Notes under the pieces: generated by a model
Databases searched by the model: none
What the model saw: the letters and a program-made list of their open reading frames with translations, nothing else
Told to the model about the DNA's origin: nothing
In this document: positions 5,972 to 15,318 of the stretch, piece after piece
How the letters are laid out: every line of letters starts with the position of its first letter
Numbering within the stretch: the first letter of the stretch is position 1
Origin: Sulfuritalea sp.
GTDB taxonomy: Bacteria; Pseudomonadota; Gammaproteobacteria; Burkholderiales; Rhodocyclaceae
NCBI GenBank assembly: GCA_016716965.1
Contig: JADJUP010000007.1
Span: forward strand, 1 to 34,048
Direction of reading: 5' to 3'
DNA: 34,048 bases
Position numbers and translations under genes: made by a program

Positions 5972-6586
5972 TCACGGGTCGCCGAGCGTCCCCAGCCATT
6001 GCGGATTGCCCGAGCCGTTGAGCTGGAACAGGCTGCCGCTGCCGGACGCGGTGGGGCCGGAGGTAAAGCCGGTGATGGTGAATTGGTGGGTCACCAGCAC
6101 CACGGGCAGGCCGTCGATGGGCAGGCGGGCGAGGAAATCCCTGAGCGCGGCGAGCCGCGCCTCGCGTTCTTCGGGCCGCGGGTAGAAGGAGTTCAGCGCC
6201 GGCAGCGGTTCGACCGGGCCGAGGCCGAGCAGCCGCGCGGTTTCGAGACAGCGGCACCACTGGCTGGAGTACACCCTGGCGCGCACGATGCCGGCGCGCG
6301 CGAGGCGCTGGCCCAGGTCGGCGGCCTGGCGGCGGCCCTCGGCGTCGAGGTTGCGCTGCGTGGCGCAGTCGTCGAGGCGAAAGCCGGGCGGATCGCCGTT
6401 GCCCGGCGCGGTGGCGTGGCGCAGCATCAGCAGGCGGCCGGGCTTGGCCAGTTCCGCGAGCGGCTGACCGGCGGCGGCAGGGCTTGCGCTGGCGAACAGG
6501 AACAGTGCGCAGGCGACGGGCAGGGCGAGGTACAACCATTGCGGGATCGATGCAATCGGCGTGGATCCGCGGGCGCGGGCAATCAT
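5972..6586 (-). CDS. Histidine phosphatase family protein, secreted or lipid-facing
   Basis: 204 residues from the ATG at 6586, chosen because it puts a signal-type segment at the N-terminus (WLYLALPVACALFLFASASP, cleavage likely after ASPAAAG, about residue 40). The phosphoglycerate-mutase-like fold is shown by LLMLRHATAPG (R56, H57), the conserved SSQWCRCLETA block (R112) and LVTHQFTITG (H167). These phosphatases form a phosphohistidine on the first His. The signal implies a periplasmic location; the substrate is unknown. A possible start at 6700 would add a poorly conserved leader and is not favoured. It is probably cotranscribed with the PAP2 gene. Confidence 0.8.
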   Translation of the reverse strand: MIARARGSTPIASIPQWLYLALPVACALFLFASASPAAAGQPLAELAKPGRLLMLRHATAPGNGDPPGFRLDDCATQRNLDAEGRRQAADLGQRLARAGIVRARVYSSQWCRCLETARLLGLGPVEPLPALNSFYPRPEEREARLAALRDFLARLPIDGLPVVLVTHQFTITGFTSGPTASGSGSLFQLNGSGNPQWLGTLGDP

Positions 6587-6781
6587 GAAGAGAAACGCAG
6601 GCCGCGGATCGGCGATGTGATCGGGCGGGCAATGGTCATGGTCGGCGTCCTTGGCGATTTCGGGCCCCGGGGCGGGGTGCGGCCCGGGCAGGCCGCGCAC
6701 ACATTATGCCCACGGACGACGTGGCTTGCCATGCGCTGGCGGCGGGCACGGCCGGCAACGGCAAGCCTTGCGGGAGCGGGC
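6587..6781. other. Intergenic gap with an inverted repeat
   Basis: No gene is visible here. GGCTTGCC (6723-6730) and GGCAAGCC (6760-6767) could form an 8-bp stem downstream of the hemerythrin-like gene, but there is no T tract, so it is a weak candidate terminator. A second GC-rich inverted stretch lies around 6660-6690. Confidence 0.3.
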
Positions 6782-7267
6782 TCAGTGGTGCGCCAGGAGG
6801 TCGTCGCGTGCCGCCGCGGGTTCGGCCGGCGTGCGATTCTGCTGCCTTGGCAGTGGCGCCCGGACGGCGCCCGAGAGATGCGAGGTCAATTCGCGATCGA
6901 CCACGATGAGCTGCGCGAGGAGCCGCCCGCGATCGAGCTCGCTGGCGCCGTTGCGCAAGGATTCGAGCTGGGCGATCACGGCATCGTGGCGCGCGCGGTG
7001 GCGGGGATCGGCGATCGAGGTCAGGCATTCCATGAGGTCTTCTTCCTGCCGGAAGCTTGCGCGGGTACATTCGATGAGCCTGTCGAGCGCGACGATGAAG
7101 CGCGCCGGCGGCTGCTTTTCGAGGTACATGCGCAAGGTTTCGACCTGCGCATCGACCAGATCATGACGCAGCCCCTGCCATTCGTCGTGCGTGGCCCCTG
7201 GCGCGCCGGGGTTGCGGACCGCGGCCGGCGGGGACGGAAAATCAGGCTTGCTGGCTGGATTCGACAC
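6782..7267 (-). CDS. Hemerythrin-like protein with degenerate iron ligands
   Basis: 161 residues, start GTG at 7267 with a good ribosome binding site (AGGGAGG). The middle, about residues 30-130, follows the hemerythrin-like four-helix pattern: DAQVETL, then TRASFRQEEDLME, then HRARHDAVIAQL, then LTSHLSG. Of the usual di-iron ligands, the Glu of the EE pair, the H-x3-H pair and the late His are present. The His of D-x-QH reads V, the His before FxxEE reads S, and the final Asp is absent. Oxygen or di-iron binding is therefore doubtful. N- and C-terminal tails are Pro/Ala-rich and probably disordered. No function is assigned. Confidence 0.6.
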   Translation of the reverse strand: MSNPASKPDFPSPPAAVRNPGAPGATHDEWQGLRHDLVDAQVETLRMYLEKQPPARFIVALDRLIECTRASFRQEEDLMECLTSIADPRHRARHDAVIAQLESLRNGASELDRGRLLAQLIVVDRELTSHLSGAVRAPLPRQQNRTPAEPAAARDDLLAHH

Positions 7268-7351
7268 CTTGAACCTCCCTGAACGTCAAACGGGAAACCG
7301 TGGCGTTTCAAGTATAGCCATGTTCAAGACATGGTCAAACCGACCGGCGGT

Positions 7352-8089
7352 TCAGCTCGCGCTGCTGCGGACGGGAACCATCTCCGCTTTGGCTTCGGTG
7401 CCGGCATTCACCGCATCCTTGCGGCGCAGTACCTGCTCGATTCGCTGCTTTTCGGTGAGCACGCGATTGGCGTAGGCCTGATCGGGGTCATAGGAAACCC
7501 CGCCGTAGTATTGCAGGCCTTCCATCAGGCCGCCCTGGCGGCGAATGGCTTCCTGCAGGATCCTGGCGCCGACATGGACATTGATGACGGGATCGAGGAA
7601 GGCTTGCTTGCCGGCATCGTTGGGCAGCTTGTCCAGGTGAAAGCGCGGTATCACCTGCATCAAGCCTTGCGCACCCATGGGACTTTGGGCGTAGGGATTG
7701 AAGCCGGATTCGATGCCGATCACGGCGATGAGCAGCAAGGGGTCGAGGTTCCTGGCGCGGGCGGCGGTCTGGGCGGCAGCGAATATCGGTTGCAGCGCTT
7801 GCGGCGCTACGCGGTAACGCTGCGCGACGGAGTCAAGGGCGGTGGCCAGGGCGGGTTGCAGTACCGGCTTGACCGCGTCGGCGCGGGTTGCCACCGGTGC
7901 GTCGGCACCGCTTGCCGCTTCGGTGGCCACTATCTTCGGCAGGGCGGGAATGTCTATTCCGCTCACCAGTTCCACGGCGAGGAACAGAAGGCCGGCGAGC
8001 CCAATGACGGCCATGTCGATATGCAGGTAATTGAAGAATGTTCCTTTGCCACGAAACATCGCGAATTGCTGTGAAAGTGTTGCTGTCAT
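7352..8089 (-). CDS. Lytic transglycosylase, membrane-anchored
   Basis: 245 residues. One N-terminal membrane segment (about residues 24-42, IDMAVIGLAGLLFLAVELVS) is followed by a linker and a C-terminal SLT/lysozyme-like domain at about 105-215. The catalytic glutamate is E127 in AVIGIESGFNP, with the family block GAQGLMQVIP at about 139-148 and the YYGG and YANRVL motifs after it. Such enzymes cleave peptidoglycan between MurNAc and GlcNAc to form 1,6-anhydro ends. The uncleaved-looking N-terminus suggests inner-membrane anchoring with a periplasmic catalytic part. AAGGA precedes the ATG. It is a single gene, not clearly tied to its neighbours. Confidence 0.85.
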   Translation of the reverse strand: MTATLSQQFAMFRGKGTFFNYLHIDMAVIGLAGLLFLAVELVSGIDIPALPKIVATEAASGADAPVATRADAVKPVLQPALATALDSVAQRYRVAPQALQPIFAAAQTAARARNLDPLLLIAVIGIESGFNPYAQSPMGAQGLMQVIPRFHLDKLPNDAGKQAFLDPVINVHVGARILQEAIRRQGGLMEGLQYYGGVSYDPDQAYANRVLTEKQRIEQVLRRKDAVNAGTEAKAEMVPVRSSAS

Positions 8090-8250
8090 GTTTCATCCTT
8101 TGCTGCGGAAGCACCGCCGCGGCCTGAACCCCGCCCCGGTAGGGGCACTGAGAGGGTCATGCGAGGCGCGCCAAACAGCGCCGCAAATGATCGCGGCGTG
8201 CTCCGTACCAGATTTGCCCGGCCGAATCACGCGGCACGGTTCGTTTTGCG

Positions 8251-8279
8251 CGGAAGCGGATCGGGGACCGATGCTTCCG
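8251..8279 (-). terminator. Stem-loop after the phasin gene
   Basis: CGGAAGC (8251-8257) pairs with GCTTCCG (8273-8279). Inside it, ATCGG (8260-8264) pairs with CCGAT (8268-8272), giving a 12-bp stem with a 2-nt bulge and a 3-nt loop, nine bases downstream of the phasin stop. No T tract follows, so termination strength is uncertain; it may instead protect the 3' end of the transcript. Confidence 0.45.
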
Positions 8280-8288
8280 TGAAACTTT

Positions 8289-8834
8289 TCAGCGCGCCCG
8301 GGGTGGCGTCTGTTTTGAACCTGCTATCAATTTGGCCAGAACTGCAAGATTGGCCTCCGCGACTTCATTGGCCTGCCGTGCCGCGACGTTCATGCTGTCG
8401 AACGCTGCGTTCGCCGCGGTTACGGCGGAGCGCAGGGAATTCAGGGCGAGATCGGCACCGGCTGGCGCCTTGTCGGCGGCCCGGTCTAGGGCCTGATCAA
8501 GGGAAAGCCTGAGTTCCGAAACGCCGGTTTCAACCAGTTTCGACACCGTCGCCCCGGTCTGGGTGGCGATTTCAACCACGCGACGCGAATATTCCGCAGC
8601 TTCCCGCGTGTCGGTCCGGCTGAGCCGGGTCTGCAATGTCACCAGTGCTTCCGGGTCCTTTGCATCCAGCAGTGCCCGGCTGGTGGCCGCACCCTGTTCG
8701 AGCAGGTTGCGGGCCGTATTCAGATTCAGCGCCGCAAGGCGCTCGGCACCGGCAAAAGCGATGCCGGCGAGACGTTCGAAAGCCTGGATGCCTACTTCAT
8801 TGGCACCGTTGAACTGTTGGGATGTCTGGTGCAT
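8289..8834 (-). CDS. Phasin family protein (PHA granule-associated)
   Basis: 181 residues, start ATG at 8834 directly behind a perfect ribosome binding site (AAGGAGGT). The protein lacks Cys and Trp, is rich in Ala, Glu and Leu, and is predicted almost entirely helical. It has the phasin pattern near the N-terminus (GIQAFERLAGIAFAGAERL, about residues 15-35) and amphipathic heptads to the end. Phasins coat polyhydroxyalkanoate granules and set their number and size. No PHA synthase is in the window. The promoter and palindrome upstream suggest granule-responsive control. A longer reading from 8885 lacks a ribosome binding site and is rejected. Confidence 0.85.
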   Translation of the reverse strand: MHQTSQQFNGANEVGIQAFERLAGIAFAGAERLAALNLNTARNLLEQGAATSRALLDAKDPEALVTLQTRLSRTDTREAAEYSRRVVEIATQTGATVSKLVETGVSELRLSLDQALDRAADKAPAGADLALNSLRSAVTAANAAFDSMNVAARQANEVAEANLAVLAKLIAGSKQTPPRAR

Positions 8835-8894
8835 GGGGACCTCCTTAAAGATCTGAAACCCTGAGCTTGCGAAACCCGCGACCACACCGAATTG

Positions 8895-8905
8895 TTGCGC
8901 TGCAA
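8895..8905. promoter_or_regulatory. Palindrome at the phasin promoter (operator candidate)
   Basis: TTGCGCTGCAA lies just downstream of the -10 box, about where transcription would start, ideal for a repressor. A related GC-rich sequence, CTGCGACGCAA, lies upstream of the -35 at 8951-8961. PhaR-type repressors of phasin genes bind TTGC/GCAA-like palindromes; assigning this site to PhaR is inference. Confidence 0.45.
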
Positions 8906-8912
8906 TACAGCG

Positions 8913-8941
8913 AATTTACTTGCTAACGTGCCCCTTGTCAA
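8913..8941 (-). promoter_or_regulatory. Phasin promoter
   Basis: Read on the minus strand: TTGACA (8941-8936), a 17-bp spacer, and TAAATT (8918-8913). This is a consensus -35 with a good -10. It gives a leader of about 75 nt before the phasin ATG. Confidence 0.7.
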
Positions 8942-9042
8942 GCTTTTATGCTGCGACGCAACATTGGTCCGGCCACCCATGCACTACTTCGGTAGCACCT
9001 TGCTTGCCGATCCGGCGGCCTTCTTCGGAGGAAGGTGGGGCG

Positions 9043-9070
9043 AAAAAAACCCGGTACCGTGGTACCGGGT
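9043..9070 (-). terminator. Rho-independent terminator of gyrB
   Basis: ACCCGGTACC (9049-9058) and GGTACCGGGT (9061-9070) form a perfect 10-bp stem with a 2-nt loop. On the minus strand it runs directly into seven T residues (9049-9043), the classic intrinsic terminator form. It lies about 110 bp past the gyrB stop. Confidence 0.9.
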
Positions 9071-9096
9071 GAATCCAATCCATGCGGATCAGAGGA

Positions 9097-9120
9097 GGAG
9101 TAAGCAAATGCTAATACTCC
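9097..9120. other. Stem-loop in the gyrB 3' untranslated region
   Basis: GGAGTA (9097-9102) pairs with TACTCC (9115-9120), and inside it AGCA (9103-9106) pairs with TGCT (9109-9112), leaving a 2-nt loop and an AA bulge. On the plus strand the same stretch carries AGGAGGAG and a 9-codon reading frame from ATG 9108. Whether it matters in either strand is unknown. Confidence 0.35.
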
Positions 9121-9181
9121 AATGGCGCGAAGAGTAGGCGCTTTCCTCTAACCGGCATGGCAACGGCGATCGCCATCGCGG

Positions 9182-11638
<2,457 letters not shown>

Positions 11639-11660
11639 GTATTGGTTTTCGGCTGGTGCA

Positions 11661-12764
11661 TCAAATTCGCATCGGCATTACGACGTATTTGAACGTGTCG
11701 TTGCCGGGAAGGATGAAGAGGGCACTGGAGTTGGCGTCGGCCAGATGCAGCTCGATGCCTTCATTGCTGACGTTATTGAGGACATCCAGCAGATAGGTGA
11801 CATTGAAGCCAACGTCGAGCGCGTCCCCGGAATATTCGATTTCGATCTCTTCCTGCGCTTCTTCCTGTTCGGCATTGCTGGAAATGATCTTGAGGCTGCC
11901 GGGAGCAAGGACCAGGCGCACGCCGCGGAATTTTTCATTGGTCAGGATCGCCGCGCGCAGCAGGGAGTGCAACAACGCATTGCGCGAAAGGCGAATGAGC
12001 TTGCTGTGATGCTGCGGAATCACCCGCTCGTAATCGGGAAACTTTCCGTCGATAAGTTTCGATACCAGTTCGATGCTGCCGAAACTGAAGCGGGCCTGGG
12101 TCGGCGTCAGGCTGATTTCCAGCGGATCATCGTTATCCGCGAGTTGGCGCGACAGTTCGAGCACCGTCTTGCGCGGCAGGATGACTTCGATCGGCGCCGG
12201 CGCTTCCGCCAGGGTTTCGGCGGCATAGGCCAGACGATGGCCATCGGTAGCCACCATGCGCAGCTCATTGCCCTTTGCCACCAGCAGCAATCCGTTGAGG
12301 TAGTAGCGGATGTCCTGCTGCGCCATGGCGTACTGGACCAACCCCAGCAGGCGCTTCATCTGTCGCTGCGTGATCGACAGGCGCGTTGCCTGCCCATCGA
12401 CCGTGCTCATGCGCGGGAAATCCTCCGCGGGCAGAGTCTGCAGGTTGAAGCGGCTTTTGCCGGCCTTGAGCTGCAGGCGCTTGTCGTCGAGCGCCAGGCT
12501 TACCTCGGCCGATTCCGGAAGCGAACGCAGGATGTCCTGCAATTTCCGGGCACCGACCGTCATCGCGGCTTTTTCAGGTCCGACCGTCGGTGTTTCGGTG
12601 GTGATCTGAATTTCTATGTCGGTCGCCAGCAGGGTCAGCTTTTCGCCATTCTTTTCCATCAACACGTTGGAGAGAATGGGAAGTGTATGTCGCTTTTCCA
12701 CGATGCCGCAGACGGACTGCAATGGTGAAAGCAATTGATCGCGTGGACCTTTAAATAGGATCAT
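11661..12764 (-). CDS. dnaN: DNA polymerase III beta sliding clamp
   Basis: 367 residues, the family's normal size, made of three similar clamp domains of about 120 residues each. Recognisable blocks are KRHTLPILSNVL near residue 25, FPDYERVIPQ near the middle and the C-terminal YVVMPMRI ending. The dimeric ring tethers DNA polymerase to its template. It lies between dnaA and gyrB; the 207-bp gap towards dnaA holds the presumed origin. No clear ribosome binding site precedes ATG 12764, and the leader is AT-rich. Confidence 0.98.
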   Translation of the reverse strand: MILFKGPRDQLLSPLQSVCGIVEKRHTLPILSNVLMEKNGEKLTLLATDIEIQITTETPTVGPEKAAMTVGARKLQDILRSLPESAEVSLALDDKRLQLKAGKSRFNLQTLPAEDFPRMSTVDGQATRLSITQRQMKRLLGLVQYAMAQQDIRYYLNGLLLVAKGNELRMVATDGHRLAYAAETLAEAPAPIEVILPRKTVLELSRQLADNDDPLEISLTPTQARFSFGSIELVSKLIDGKFPDYERVIPQHHSKLIRLSRNALLHSLLRAAILTNEKFRGVRLVLAPGSLKIISSNAEQEEAQEEIEIEYSGDALDVGFNVTYLLDVLNNVSNEGIELHLADANSSALFILPGNDTFKYVVMPMRI

Positions 12765-12971
12765 ATATAGAGCTCTTATGATTAATAAGGGAAGCGCTTG
12801 TCTGTGGAAAACCGACTATTTTTCATTAAATACAACAAATTATAACGTGAATAAGCGTGTTGATGATTGAGCGTTTTGAATGTGTGTCAATGTGGATGAA
12901 AGTTCGCGCCCGGATCAAGGTAGCAACTTATCCACAATTTCTAATAGCATTTTGATGAATTTGATCACAGG
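12765..12971. other. oriC: Probable replication origin oriC
   Basis: This 207-bp gap between dnaA and dnaN is markedly AT-rich in a GC-rich genome, most of all at 12770-12860 (for example ATTAAATACAACAAATTATA), suiting a DNA-unwinding element. DnaA boxes: a perfect TTATCCACA at 12928-12936, and on the other strand TGTGGAAAA at 12803-12811 and TGTGGATGA at 12891-12899, each one base off consensus. Gene order agrees. A smaller box cluster in the dnaA-rpmH gap may contribute or serve regulation. Confidence 0.7.
12928..12936 (+). promoter_or_regulatory. DnaA box (perfect)
   Basis: TTATCCACA matches the consensus exactly, in the gap downstream of dnaA. Confidence 0.85.
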
Positions 12972-14336
12972 CTAGCCTTTAATGGTCTGGATCAGGACGT
13001 GAAGGTCATTGTTGAGCTTCGAGTCCTTGCCGCGCAGGTCCACGATCGTTCGGCAAGCATGCATCACGGTGGTGTGATCGCGCCCGCCGAAAGCTTCGCC
13101 AATTTCAGGCAGGCTGTGCGCAGTGAGTTCACGTGTAAGCCACATGGCGACTTGGCGCGGCCGGGCAATGGCACGGGTGCGTTTCTGGGAATACATGTCG
13201 GCGACCTTGATCTTGTAGAAGTCGGAGACGGTTTTTTGCACCAGTTCGAGCGAAATCTGGCGGTTGGTGGCGCCGATGATGTCGCGGAGCGCTTCCTTGG
13301 CGACATCAAGGTTGATTTCGCGGCCATGGAAGCGGGCGTAGGCGATGACCCGATTCAGGGCGCCTTCGAGTTCCCGGACATTGGATCGAAGGTTCTTGGC
13401 GATCAGGAAGGAAACTTCGTCTGAGACGACGATCTTTTCGGCTTCTGCCTTCTTCTTGAGGATCGCGATGCGCATTTCGAGTTCGGGAGGCTCGATGGCG
13501 ACGGTCAGACCCCAGTCGAAACGTGATACCAGACGTTCTTCCAGACCCTGGACGTCCTTGGGGTAGGTATCGCAGGTAATGATGATCTGCTTCTTGGCCT
13601 CAACCAGCGCATTGAAGGCATAGAAGAACTCTTCCTGGGTCCGGTCCTTCCGATTGAAGAACTGGATATCGTCGATGAGCAGCAGATCCAGTGAACGATA
13701 GTAATGTTTGAACGCCTCGCGCGAGTTCTGCTGGAATGCCCGCACCACGTCGGAGAAATAGTCTTCCGCATGGACGTAGCGAACTTCCATACCGGGATTC
13801 GCGGCGTAGATCGAATTGCCGATGGCGTGTATGAGGTGGGTCTTGCCAAGGCCGACACCGCCATATATGAATAGGGGGTTGTATGAAACGCCGGGATTCA
13901 GTGCAACCTGCTGGGCTGCGGCGCGGGCAAGATCGTTGGCGCGACCGGTCACCAGATTGTCGAAGGTGAAATCGGCATTCAGCCTGGTCTTCTCGTATCC
14001 GGAATCGCTAATGACGGCCCGCGCAGGTGGTTTGGATACGTTTGTTTGCTCGATGGATTCGACAGTTTCAGGTTCCGGTACTTCGGAAGTTACTTCAGCG
14101 ACCGCCAGCTTGATGGTTTTTGGCGTCGGAAAATGGGCTTGTGCCATTGCCTCGATCTTCGCCAGGTAACGTTCCCTCACCCATTGCATGACGAAACGAT
14201 TGGGCGCCACCAGTTTCAAGCAGTCCGGTTCAGACGGAGCGGCTTCGAGACGAAGACCCTTGATCCAGGTGTTGAACTGCTGTGCGGGAAGGTCTTGCCC
14301 AAAGCGATTCAGGCAAAGCGACCAAAATTCGTTCAT
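12972..14336 (-). CDS. dnaA: Chromosomal replication initiator DnaA
   Basis: 454 residues from the ATG at 14336, giving MNEFWSLCLNRF, the usual start of the family; ATG 14342 is an alternative. Domain I, about 1-85, contains FNTWIKGL and is followed by a variable linker. The AAA+ domain has Walker A GGVGLGKT (about 159-166), Walker B LLLIDD (218-223) and the arginine-finger region. The C-terminal DNA-binding domain carries the signature GGRDHTTVMHACRTI near 417. It binds DnaA boxes and melts the origin. The upstream gap has a DnaA box over the predicted promoter, suggesting autoregulation. Confidence 0.98.
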   Translation of the reverse strand: MNEFWSLCLNRFGQDLPAQQFNTWIKGLRLEAAPSEPDCLKLVAPNRFVMQWVRERYLAKIEAMAQAHFPTPKTIKLAVAEVTSEVPEPETVESIEQTNVSKPPARAVISDSGYEKTRLNADFTFDNLVTGRANDLARAAAQQVALNPGVSYNPLFIYGGVGLGKTHLIHAIGNSIYAANPGMEVRYVHAEDYFSDVVRAFQQNSREAFKHYYRSLDLLLIDDIQFFNRKDRTQEEFFYAFNALVEAKKQIIITCDTYPKDVQGLEERLVSRFDWGLTVAIEPPELEMRIAILKKKAEAEKIVVSDEVSFLIAKNLRSNVRELEGALNRVIAYARFHGREINLDVAKEALRDIIGATNRQISLELVQKTVSDFYKIKVADMYSQKRTRAIARPRQVAMWLTRELTAHSLPEIGEAFGGRDHTTVMHACRTIVDLRGKDSKLNNDLHVLIQTIKG

Positions 14337-14432
14337 GACCATCAATTCGTTTCGGGACGGGACACGCTGGATGTGGATGGTACGGAAGGCTCTTTTTTAT
14401 TTTGCAGGCCGCTTTCGGTCTGTCCAACGCGC

Positions 14433-14461
14433 ATTCTAGCGGTTTCAAGGTAAGTTATCCA
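14433..14461 (-). promoter_or_regulatory. Predicted dnaA promoter
   Basis: On the minus strand TAGAAT (14438-14433) is a good -10. The -35 position, 17 bp upstream (14461-14456), falls inside the perfect DnaA box. The -35 match itself is poor, so confidence is limited. Confidence 0.4.
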
Positions 14462-14463
14462 CA
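14455..14463 (+). promoter_or_regulatory. DnaA box between dnaA and rpmH
   Basis: A perfect TTATCCACA, with a weaker box (TGTGGATGG) at 14372-14380. It could act in dnaA autoregulation or as part of a bipartite origin. Confidence 0.8.
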
Positions 14464-14483
14464 GGGCAGTGAAGCTGTTTCAC

Positions 14484-14512
14484 TTGACAAAATGACGGCA
14501 AACGGCTGTAAT
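14484..14512 (+). promoter_or_regulatory. rpmH promoter
   Basis: TTGACA (14484-14489), a 17-bp spacer, and TGTAAT (14507-14512): a near-consensus sigma70 promoter 31 bp before the rpmH start, reading into rpmH-rnpA-yidD-yidC. Confidence 0.8.
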
Positions 14513-14543
14513 CCGCCGCTTTTCTTGAATAAGGGGTTTTGCC

Positions 14544-14678
14544 ATGAAACGCACCTATCAGCCATCGGTTGTGCGCCGCAAGCGCACCCACGGCTTCCTC
14601 GTGCGCATGCGTACCCGCGGTGGTCGTGCTGTGATCCGTGCGCGTCGTGCCAAGGGTCGTCATCGTCTCGGAGTCTGA
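14544..14678 (+). CDS. rpmH: 50S ribosomal protein L34
   Basis: 44 residues, the full normal length: MKRTYQPSVVRRKRTHGFL, then a run of Arg/Lys/Gly ending GRHRLGV. It is a structural protein of the large ribosomal subunit, binding 23S rRNA. The start follows AATAAGGGG, an acceptable ribosome binding site. First gene of the rpmH-rnpA-yidD-yidC-mnmE order found next to most proteobacterial origins. The next gene, rnpA, appears to begin inside its 3' end. Confidence 0.97.
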   Translation: MKRTYQPSVVRRKRTHGFLVRMRTRGGRAVIRARRAKGRHRLGV

Positions 14679-15057
14679 ACACAAAGCCCCGTTTGGTTTT
14701 GCTCAGCGTTTGCACCGGCCGGGAGAGTTTTCGGTCGTTATGGAAGCGAGGCGAGTTGTCAGGGGTGAGTGTTTCGATTTGCACTTCGGTCGGGAAGCGA
14801 CGGAAGGAATAGCTCGGCTCGGATGGATCGTACCGAAGCGGTTGGCGCGAAACGCTTCGCTTCGTAATGCAGTCAAACGGCAGGGGCGTGAAGCTTTTCG
14901 CCTGGTGGCGCAAGACCTGGCTCCCCGTGATCTGGTTTTCCGGTTGAAAAGAGCGATCAGTGGAAGCCGGGCTACGGACGCTCAGCAGCGCAAGGTCTGG
15001 CGTTCTGAAATAGAGAGCCTCCTGGGAAAGCTGCCGGTTGTTTCGAGTTTGAAATGA
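14638..15057 (+). CDS. rnpA: Ribonuclease P protein component
   Basis: Up to 139 residues. The family signature is in the middle: GWIVPKRLARNASLRNAVKR (about 61-80), containing the RNR-type basic motif that binds the RNase P RNA. The N-terminal FGFAQRLHRPGEFSVV block is where RnpA proteins normally begin. RnpA assists the catalytic RNA in cutting 5' leaders from tRNA precursors. The start is uncertain: GTG 14638 and GTG 14647 both lie inside rpmH, and a TTG at 14710 is possible. Any choice keeps it tightly coupled to rpmH. Its stop overlaps the yidD start (ATGA). Confidence 0.92.
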   Translation: MRVVPRVVIVSESEHKAPFGFAQRLHRPGEFSVVMEARRVVRGECFDLHFGREATEGIARLGWIVPKRLARNASLRNAVKRQGREAFRLVAQDLAPRDLVFRLKRAISGSRATDAQQRKVWRSEIESLLGKLPVVSSLK

Positions 15058-15278
15058 ACAGGTGGCGACCGATCCAACCGCTGTTGTGGCTGATCCGTGG
15101 CTACCAGTTGGCGATAAGCCCCATGCTGGGCAATCGCTGTCGATTTCATCCCAGTTGCTCGGACTATGCCATTGAGGCATTGCGGCGCCACGGCCTGTTG
15201 AAGGGCTTATGGCTTGCCGTGCGACGCGTCGGGTCTTGCCATCCCTGGCATCCGGGCGGTTATGATCCGGTACCCTGA
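15054..15278 (+). CDS. yidD: Membrane protein insertion efficiency factor YidD
   Basis: 74 residues with the diagnostic pattern LLWLIRGYQLAISPMLGNRC, then RFHPSCSDYAIEALRRHG and a CHPWHPGGYDPVP ending. It is a small membrane-associated protein that helps YidC insert inner-membrane proteins. It starts at the ATG overlapping the rnpA stop and is followed after 40 bp by yidC, the standard arrangement. Confidence 0.96.
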   Translation: MNRWRPIQPLLWLIRGYQLAISPMLGNRCRFHPSCSDYAIEALRRHGLLKGLWLAVRRVGSCHPWHPGGYDPVP

Positions 15279-15318
15279 AAAGTCCGCCGTACTGAATTGA
15301 AAGATTGCCGAGACCGTA

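Noticed and set aside
5798..7282. 494-codon plus-strand frame over the PAP2, histidine-phosphatase and hemerythrin-like genes
   Set aside because: It is antisense to genes with clear catalytic motifs, with no ribosome binding site and low-complexity Arg/Ala/Gly composition.
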